Source of the DNA: Caldifarciminota bacterium UBA3079 | GTDB taxonomy: Bacteria > Hydrothermota > Tepidihabitantia > Tepidihabitantales > Tepidihabitantaceae | Direction of reading: 5' to 3' | DNA length: 19,913 nucleotides | Assembly (NCBI GenBank): GCA_002366635.1 | Contig: DFBN01000044.1 | Location: 1-19,913, forward strand | Shown: one piece after another, positions 15,518-19,913 of the stretch | Layout: the number at the start of each line of letters is the position of its first letter | Numbering within the stretch: the stretch's first letter is position 1 | Notes under the pieces: generated by a model | What the model was told of the DNA's origin: nothing | The model's database searches: none | What the model saw: only the letters and a program-made list of their open reading frames with translations | Translations under genes and position numbers: made by a program

Positions 15518-16738
15518 ATGGGAAAGTCCAGGCGAACCGCAGCCATTGATATAGGAACTACTAAAGTAGCTTGTGTCGTGGCAGAAACCGATAGCGCAAA
15601 GAAAACGACGATTGTCGGATACGGCACTGCCCCACCCGCAGGTTTCAAGCAGGGCGTGGTTGTGGATTTGGACAAGGCGACAGAATCCATGGGTTCGGCT
15701 GTTTCTTTGGCCGAGGAGATGGCCGGCGGTAAAGTAAAGACTTATCGCACTTTTGTCGGCATAAACGGCGACCATATCAAACATCTGTCCGGCATAGGTG
15801 CAGTGCCGGTGCGCAAGCCGGCAAAGGGCATCGGAACACGGGACCTGGAGGATGTTATCAAGCAGGCCCAGACCATCCGTTTGCCCAATGACGAGCAGAT
15901 TCTCCATGTGATTCCCACCCAGTTCATCGTTGATGGCCAGAAAGGGGTGCGCAAACCCTTGGAATTGTTCGGGGTAAGACTCGAGGTTGAGGCACTTTTG
16001 ATTATCGGCGCAGTGACTGCGATTGAGAATATTCACCGGGTTCTTGAGCGACTTGACATCAAAAATCGCTTTCTGGTGCTTCAATCCCTGGCCTGTTCCT
16101 TTGCGGTGTGCAGTGAGGACGATAAAGAAATGGGATGTGCACTCGTGGATTTGGGCGGGGTAACCGACTTTTGCATATGCCGTGAAGGAGAAATAAGGTT
16201 CACAAAGGTGCTGGGTGTGGGTGCTAATAATATCACCAAGGATGTAGCCATAGGCCTGCGCACCACTTTTTCGCAGGCAGAAAAGGTAAAGCGGGAACAT
16301 GGTGTTGCGATGGCCAGCATGGTGAAAAAGGACGAGGCGGTTAAGATAGATGATGCTTCAGGCCGTGGCACCAAGCAAGTTTCGCGTCGGCTCCTGGCTT
16401 CAGTGATTGAGCCCAGGATGGAGGAGATTCTCAATCTGGTGAATTCTGAGATACACAATAGCGGAATGGCGGAAGGCCTTTCGGCAGGCGTTATTCTGAC
16501 GGGCGGCGGTTCGATGCTTGAAGGGGTGGATGTCCTGGCCGAACAGGTGCTGGGGATGCCCGTGAAAATCGGTCGGCCGGACCGTTTGGCCGGGCCCAAA
16601 GAGGTAATAAACAATCCGGCATTTGCAACTGCAGTAGGCCTTATCCATTACGGAATTGAAGGGAGGTACTTTTATGAGATGCCGCCGGCCGGGGCATGGG
16701 AAAGGTTCTGTGAAGAAGTAAAAGGTTGGTTTTCATGA
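15518..16738 (+). CDS. ftsA: Cell division protein FtsA
   Basis: 406 residues, an actin-like ATPase that tethers FtsZ filaments to the membrane. The phosphate-1 motif AAIDIGTTKVACVV follows the short N-terminus. The segment after about residue 85 (RTFVGINGDHIKHLSG) starts the FtsA-specific 1C domain. Phosphate-2 is CALVDLGGVTDF; the adenosine motif is VILTGGGSMLEGVDVL. The last residues WERFCEEVKGWFS form an amphipathic helix, the typical membrane-targeting sequence. The start ATG 15518 is set by the strong binding site. It follows murB directly, with no ftsQ between, and precedes ftsZ by 15 nt. Confidence 0.96.
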   Translation: MGKSRRTAAIDIGTTKVACVVAETDSAKKTTIVGYGTAPPAGFKQGVVVDLDKATESMGSAVSLAEEMAGGKVKTYRTFVGINGDHIKHLSGIGAVPVRKPAKGIGTRDLEDVIKQAQTIRLPNDEQILHVIPTQFIVDGQKGVRKPLELFGVRLEVEALLIIGAVTAIENIHRVLERLDIKNRFLVLQSLACSFAVCSEDDKEMGCALVDLGGVTDFCICREGEIRFTKVLGVGANNITKDVAIGLRTTFSQAEKVKREHGVAMASMVKKDEAVKIDDASGRGTKQVSRRLLASVIEPRMEEILNLVNSEIHNSGMAEGLSAGVILTGGGSMLEGVDVLAEQVLGMPVKIGRPDRLAGPKEVINNPAFATAVGLIHYGIEGRYFYEMPPAGAWERFCEEVKGWFS

Positions 16739-16740
16739 TT

Positions 16741-16748
16741 AAGGAGGA
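16741..16748 (+). promoter_or_regulatory. Ribosome binding site of ftsZ
   Basis: AAGGAGGA lies 5 nt before ATG 16754 in the 15-nt gap after ftsA. It is strong, as expected for an abundant protein. Confidence 0.7.
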
Positions 16749-16753
16749 AGCAG

Positions 16754-17851
16754 ATGATTGAACCGGTGGAAGACAGAAAACTTATTCGTATCGGTGTATT
16801 CGGTATTGGCGGAGCCGGTTGCAATGCGGTCAATCATATGATTGACACCGGGCTTGCCAATGTTGAATTCTATGCGGTCAATACCGACCTGCAGGCACTT
16901 TCAATGTCACAAGCGGCAAATAAGGTGCAGATTGGTGCCCAGCTTACAGGAGGTCTGGGCTCAGGCGGAGACCCGAATATCGGACAGAAAGCCGTAGAAG
17001 AGTCGATAGAGATAATCCGGGAGAATGTGACAGGATTCGATATGTTGTTCATTGAGGCGGGCGAAGGTGGTGGAACCGGGACCGGTGCTGCTCCGCTTAT
17101 CGCCGAAACCGGAAAACAGCAAGGTGCACTGGTTGTGGCGGTAGTTACCCGTCCTTTTGATTTTGAAGGCAAATCCAGGGCACGCAAAGCGGCCGATGGT
17201 ATCAGAGAACTGCGTTCGCGCGTGGATACGCTGATTGTGCTGCCGAACCAGCGGATACTTGAGGTTCATGGAAAGGAACCTTGTTTTGAGGCGTTCAGGA
17301 TGGCAGATGAAGTGCTCTTGAATGCAGTGCGGGGGATTTCTGAGATCGTTACATGCCGTCAGCTTATAAATATCGATTTCGCTGATGTCAGGTCGGTAAT
17401 GGCGGAACGGGGCGGCGCAGTGATGGCCGCAGGTTTTGCAAGAGGTGAAGGCCGGGCAACAGAAGCGGCTCACCAAGCATTGAATTCCCCTTTGATAGAG
17501 AATGTGTCAATTGAGACTGCACGCAAGGTGCTTCTGAATATTTCGGGTGATTCAAAGATGACATTGAAGGAGGTAGATGAGGCCGCTTCGATTATCTTCC
17601 ACTCTACCAATGGTCAGGCCGATATCAGAATGGGTGCGGCCCGGCCAAGGGGTTTGAAAGACGGCATGAAGGTTACGCTTATCGCCACCGGTCTCAATGA
17701 ACCTTTACCAAATGTAGAGGATGTAGCCGAACTCTTGAACGATGCGGAGTTGTTCCCGGCACGGCGCAGATTTGTAAGTAAGTCCGGCGAGATAACCGTT
17801 GACCGGAACGACCTCGAAATCCCGACTTTTTTGCGCCGCAACCTGGATTAG
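16754..17851 (+). CDS. ftsZ: Cell division GTPase FtsZ
   Basis: 365 residues, the tubulin homologue that forms the Z-ring. It has the glycine-rich N-terminal loop GVFGIGGAGCNAVN, AVNTDLQALS, LGSGGDPNIGQKA, and the tubulin signature AGEGGGTGTGAAP, where E104 stands in place of the usual Met. Then come VVTRPFDFEGKSRARKA and the catalytic T7 loop NIDFADVRSVM, which completes the GTPase site of the neighbouring subunit. The globular part ends near residue 330. A very short linker leads to the C-terminal peptide DLEIPTFLRRNLD, which should bind FtsA. It is the last division gene of the cluster. Confidence 0.97.
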   Translation: MIEPVEDRKLIRIGVFGIGGAGCNAVNHMIDTGLANVEFYAVNTDLQALSMSQAANKVQIGAQLTGGLGSGGDPNIGQKAVEESIEIIRENVTGFDMLFIEAGEGGGTGTGAAPLIAETGKQQGALVVAVVTRPFDFEGKSRARKAADGIRELRSRVDTLIVLPNQRILEVHGKEPCFEAFRMADEVLLNAVRGISEIVTCRQLINIDFADVRSVMAERGGAVMAAGFARGEGRATEAAHQALNSPLIENVSIETARKVLLNISGDSKMTLKEVDEAASIIFHSTNGQADIRMGAARPRGLKDGMKVTLIATGLNEPLPNVEDVAELLNDAELFPARRRFVSKSGEITVDRNDLEIPTFLRRNLD

Positions 17852-17863
17852 TCTGGTCGTCAG

Positions 17864-17878
17864 TTCGGCTTGACCGAA
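17864..17878 (+). other. Small hairpin between ftsZ and the lipoprotein gene
   Basis: TTCGG CTTGA CCGAA forms a 5-bp stem with a 5-nt loop, not followed by a T-run. It is too weak for an intrinsic terminator; it could stabilise the ftsZ 3' end or be chance. Confidence 0.25.
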
Positions 17879-17902
17879 GAGATGGTAGACTTACGCTTTT
17901 AC

Positions 17903-18520
17903 ATGAACCGGCTGGTTCTGGTGCTCGTTTTGTTTCTTTTGCCCGGGTGCGTTAAGAAAAAGCCGGACTATTTTCCGCTCACGAACGGAGCCCGAAGGTC
18001 GATGAGGATTTATTCACGCAGGATTGTCGGTTCTGATACCAGCGAAACTACACGGGTCAGGCTGGTTTCGGTTGTCCAGGGTAAGAAGCAATTGCCCGGA
18101 ATCGGCTTGGTATGGGTTATTGAAGTGCCACGGGACAGCGGTCGGCCATCCCATGTCTATTTCCGCAAGAAAAAGGATGAGATTGTACAGATTGTGTTCT
18201 CAAAAGGCAGAAAGCCGGTCAAGCTTCATTATCTTTCTTTGCCGCTTTCTCAAGGTGACCATTGGTACGATACCGAATCCGAGCGTGAGCTTTTTGAGGT
18301 TGTTGCCAAAGAAACGGTGAAGCTCAGGGCAGGAACATTTCCGGATTGCTACAAGATTTCGGTCGTCAGCACGACATCAAACCAGGCGACGCTTGAGTGG
18401 TTTGCTCCGGATGTAGGGCCGGTAAAATGGAAGAGCCGGGCAGTCTGGTTCAAAGACGGGGTTCGGCACGAACTGGTCCGCAGTGCAGTGCTTGTGCGGT
18501 ATCAGGTACCGGCCGAGTAA
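17903..18520 (+). CDS. Predicted lipoprotein of unknown function
   Basis: About 205 residues from ATG 17903. The start MNRLVLVLVLFLLPGC is a classic lipoprotein signal: one basic residue, a hydrophobic core, and a lipobox ending in C16, so the mature protein would be lipid-anchored. Two earlier in-frame starts, TTG 17870 and ATG 17882, would lengthen the n-region; none has a good binding site. The mature part (YFPLTNGARRSMRIY ... LPLSQGDHWY ... LEWFAPDVGPVKWKS) resembles widespread unnamed beta-rich lipoproteins with a F-PL-xG opening and a (E/Y)WFAPxVGxVK motif; no function can be assigned. It lies 51 nt after ftsZ in the same direction and is probably the last gene of the operon. Confidence 0.75.
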   Translation: MNRLVLVLVLFLLPGCVKKKPDYFPLTNGARRSMRIYSRRIVGSDTSETTRVRLVSVVQGKKQLPGIGLVWVIEVPRDSGRPSHVYFRKKKDEIVQIVFSKGRKPVKLHYLSLPLSQGDHWYDTESERELFEVVAKETVKLRAGTFPDCYKISVVSTTSNQATLEWFAPDVGPVKWKSRAVWFKDGVRHELVRSAVLVRYQVPAE

Positions 18521-18537
18521 AACAGCTTGAGTTAGTT

Positions 18538-18558
18538 CGGGAAATCCCGGCGGTTTTT
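18538..18558 (+). terminator. Possible weak terminator after the dcw operon
   Basis: CGGG AAAT CCCG (18538-18549) followed by GCGG and five T. The stem is only 4 bp and the T-run is displaced by four bases. It lies in the 40-bp gap between the convergent lipoprotein and HNH genes, where a terminator is expected. Confidence 0.35.
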
Positions 18559-18560
18559 CC

Positions 18561-19160
18561 CTAATGTCTTACCTTTCCATAGATATTTTCGAGATGGTAT
18601 TCCAGGGATTCCCTGAGTATGGGATGCCTTTTCAAAGCCAATGGCTTACCTATTCTGTCTATATTGTTATCAATGCTCAGGAGGGTTAGTTTTTCGGGAT
18701 GCAGTGCAACAACGCCATAGTCGAACATTGCATGGTGGAGTGGGCACAATACGAGCATATTGGTTTCAATGTCCATTCCATTATGCGGACCGCCAAGTGG
18801 GCGAATATGGTGGGTTTCGGCATAATTTCTTCCGCCAGGGACCATGAAGGTACGATTGCACACTTGGCAGTGCGAGTTGTATACGGTCTTTAAGAAACGG
18901 CTCAATGCGTTGTCGCGAATGACCCTGTTGACAGTGACTGTCTTTTTCATCAAGACTCTTGTTTTATCGGGCACTCGAGGTGTTGGTGTTGGTTCGTCGT
19001 TTAAGTCCACTGCTTGCTGTTTTCTTGCTTGTTCCCATTCCTTTTTCCATTCTGTAAATTTCTCAATTCCTTGCGCTTTCCAGAACTCGCTCGCAGGGTT
19101 GAAATCATACCCAGTCACGCCTTTAACGTATTCTACAAATACAGATGAGTTCTTATGCAT
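18561..19160 (-). CDS. HNH endonuclease-domain protein (true start probably upstream)
   Basis: 199 residues from the first ATG (19160). The C-terminal half is a clear HNH nuclease: CQVC (C98, C101), ETHHIRPLGG (H117, H118), ETNMLVLCPLHHAMFDYG (N134, C139, H142, H143), where the four cysteine/histidine zinc ligands frame the beta-beta-alpha metal fold. The N-terminal part is charged and helical (FTEWKKEWEQARKQQ). The same frame stays open and looks coding for another 63 codons upstream (19161-19349; e.g. ENAVEIGFEYYLALLGKRV, VQELRKTFARRLGIQL), but has no ATG, GTG or TTG there. The frame reaches an ATA at 19347-19349 that overlaps the stop of the upstream gene. From there the product would be 262 residues. 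A role in defence or mobile DNA is inferred from the fold and neighbours. Confidence 0.85.
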   Translation of the reverse strand: MHKNSSVFVEYVKGVTGYDFNPASEFWKAQGIEKFTEWKKEWEQARKQQAVDLNDEPTPTPRVPDKTRVLMKKTVTVNRVIRDNALSRFLKTVYNSHCQVCNRTFMVPGGRNYAETHHIRPLGGPHNGMDIETNMLVLCPLHHAMFDYGVVALHPEKLTLLSIDNNIDRIGKPLALKRHPILRESLEYHLENIYGKVRH

Positions 19161-19349
19161 TAAGCCACGGGCCTGTGTTTCACGGAGTTGAATTCCTAGT
19201 CTTCGAGCGAATGTTTTCCTTAACTCTTGAACAAGGGAAACCTTTTCGCCTTTTACTCTTTTCCCAAGGAGAGCGAGGTAATATTCAAATCCTATTTCGA
19301 CTGCGTTTTCGTTCTTTCTCCAGGGAATTCTTCTTAAAGAATTACTTAT
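19161..19349 (-). other. Coding-like upstream extension of the HNH gene, start codon apparently ATA
   Basis: In frame with the HNH protein, 63 codons free of stops. ATA (19349-19347) overlaps the TAA of the upstream gene (19348-19346) as ATAA, exactly like the ATGA junctions common in operons, and AAAGGAAAG lies directly upstream as a binding site. Either the start codon mutated from ATG to ATA, a rare start (ATA, or ATT further in) is used, or the base is a sequencing error. Confidence 0.5.
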
Positions 19350-19594
19350 TTCTTTCCTTTCTTTTCATGTTCCCCAAATCCGAAATCGCGGCCCGTACCG
19401 ACGACTGCATCACAGTATGGACACACTACATCTGAATCTGGATCAGTAACAAGGCTATGCCGTGCAGTGCACTCGTTGTAGCCTTCACCATTCCAGGACC
19501 ATTCCTCAGTCATTAGAGCTGTGAACCAAATTCTATCCAGTATCCTTTTGCAATTCCAGCAGCGAATTTCCTTACTTAGTTTTTTATAAGCCAT
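19346..19594 (-). CDS. Small four-cysteine (zinc-ribbon-like) protein
   Basis: 82 residues with two CxxC knuckles, CWNC (C12, C15) and CPYC (C58, C61), the spacing of a zinc ribbon, with a tryptophan-rich middle (EEWSWNG) and a lysine-rich tail (HEKKGKK). ATG 19594 is preceded by AGGA at a suitable distance. The stop overlaps the apparent start region of the HNH gene, so the two are probably one transcription unit. No family is recognised; nucleic-acid binding or a partner role for the HNH protein is an inference from the fold and context. It starts 27 bp after the truncated restriction-enzyme stub ends. Confidence 0.6.
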   Translation of the reverse strand: MAYKKLSKEIRCWNCKRILDRIWFTALMTEEWSWNGEGYNECTARHSLVTDPDSDVVCPYCDAVVGTGRDFGFGEHEKKGKK

Positions 19595-19621
19595 ACTTTG
19601 TTCCTAACATTTGAGATTCTT

Positions 19622-19747
19622 TTACCTTCCGATTCTCCCCGCTCTTGAGCTTTCCAGTTCGGCCAACTGAAACATGTATGGCAGACGAGATTTGATTCTT
19701 TCTACCAGGGCTGCGTCTTCGAATACTTCTTTCAAGCGACTGGACAC
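19622..19747 (-). pseudogene. N-terminal stub resembling ThaI-family type II restriction endonuclease
   Basis: A 41-codon frame starting at GTG (19747) with GGAGG 6 nt upstream. It encodes VFEDAALVERIKSRLPYMF followed by QLAELESSRAGRIGR and a TAA stop. The run LPY(L/M)FQLAELESSRAGKIG is what I remember from the opening of ThaI-type restriction endonucleases, where the protein continues with MEVGSLRE and another 150 or more residues. Here it stops abruptly just before the four-cysteine gene. The intact start and binding site with a missing body suggest deletion or replacement of the rest of the gene. The family call is from memory of the motif only. Confidence 0.5.
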
Positions 19748-19913
19748 TCAATACCTCCATTGGTTGAGGGGATGCACTCGGTTTCGCGGTCTCGGCGACA
19801 CATTGCGTAACTCCTACCCGTCCAACTTCGTCCGGTCGGGTTGCTTGTCAATCTTCATGGCGGCGAGGTCGGACTCGGGGTCGAATCCTGGCATTTGACA
19901 ACTGAGTGGTCAA
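19748..19913. other. Right-edge region without a supported gene
   Basis: No convincing coding frame reaches the edge. On the minus strand there is a 26-codon frame starting ATG and reading PGFDPESDLAAMK..., too short to call. An imperfect inverted repeat lies at 19816-19841 (ACCCG, T-T mismatch, CC, 10-nt loop, GG, CGGGT). Confidence 0.3.

Noticed and set aside
15425..16300. 291-codon open frame on the minus strand opposite murB/ftsA
   Set aside because: Antisense to confidently identified genes, no domain features, composition as expected from a codon-biased sense gene.
19855..19895. tRNA T-arm-like GGGTCGAATCCTGG on the + strand
   Set aside because: The T-stem does not pair and no acceptor, D or anticodon arms can be drawn around it.
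19674..19898. 74-codon + frame at the right edge
   Set aside because: Opposite the restriction-enzyme-like stub, no motifs, no binding site.

Overview
The window carries a nearly complete, tightly packed division and cell wall (dcw) cluster from a Gram-negative-type bacterium. The order on the + strand is mraZ, rsmH, an ftsL-like gene, ftsI, murE, mraY, murD, ftsW, murG, murC, murB, ftsA, ftsZ, then a lipoprotein gene. Most neighbours overlap by 1-68 nt, so this looks like one operon of about 14.8 kb. MurE carries the DNPR motif of meso-diaminopimelate-adding enzymes. A lipoprotein and a beta-barrel-like fragment suggest an outer membrane. I cannot name the organism; a deep-branching uncultured lineage of the candidate division WOR-3 kind is a guess from gene order and protein style.

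Left flank (1-2513, minus strand): a YfhO/PTPS-related polytopic membrane protein of 716 residues, followed 1 bp later by an open frame that resembles an outer-membrane beta-barrel, lacks a usable start codon and runs off the left edge.

Gap between the membrane-protein gene and the cluster (2514-3736): a C-rich/G-rich tract, an unusually regular array of degenerate 12-bp units (2683-3006), the wreck of an IS256-family transposase gene with its catalytic core deleted (about 3038-3545), and the mraZ promoter with two 10-bp-spaced AAAAGTGG boxes, the likely autoregulatory MraZ operator.

dcw cluster (3737-18520): MraZ is the regulator and RsmH the 16S rRNA methyltransferase. MurB, MurC, MurD and MurE build the UDP-MurNAc peptide up to the tripeptide. 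MraY and MurG make lipids I and II. FtsW and FtsI polymerise and cross-link septal wall, with FtsL as bitopic scaffold, and FtsA and FtsZ form the cytoplasmic ring. murF, ddl and ftsQ are missing from their usual places here.

Right flank (18561-19913, minus strand): a small accessory island. It holds a 41-residue N-terminal stub resembling ThaI-family restriction endonucleases, an 82-residue four-cysteine (zinc-ribbon-like) protein, and an HNH endonuclease gene whose coding frame extends about 63 codons upstream of its first ATG to an ATA that sits exactly where a start codon would be expected.
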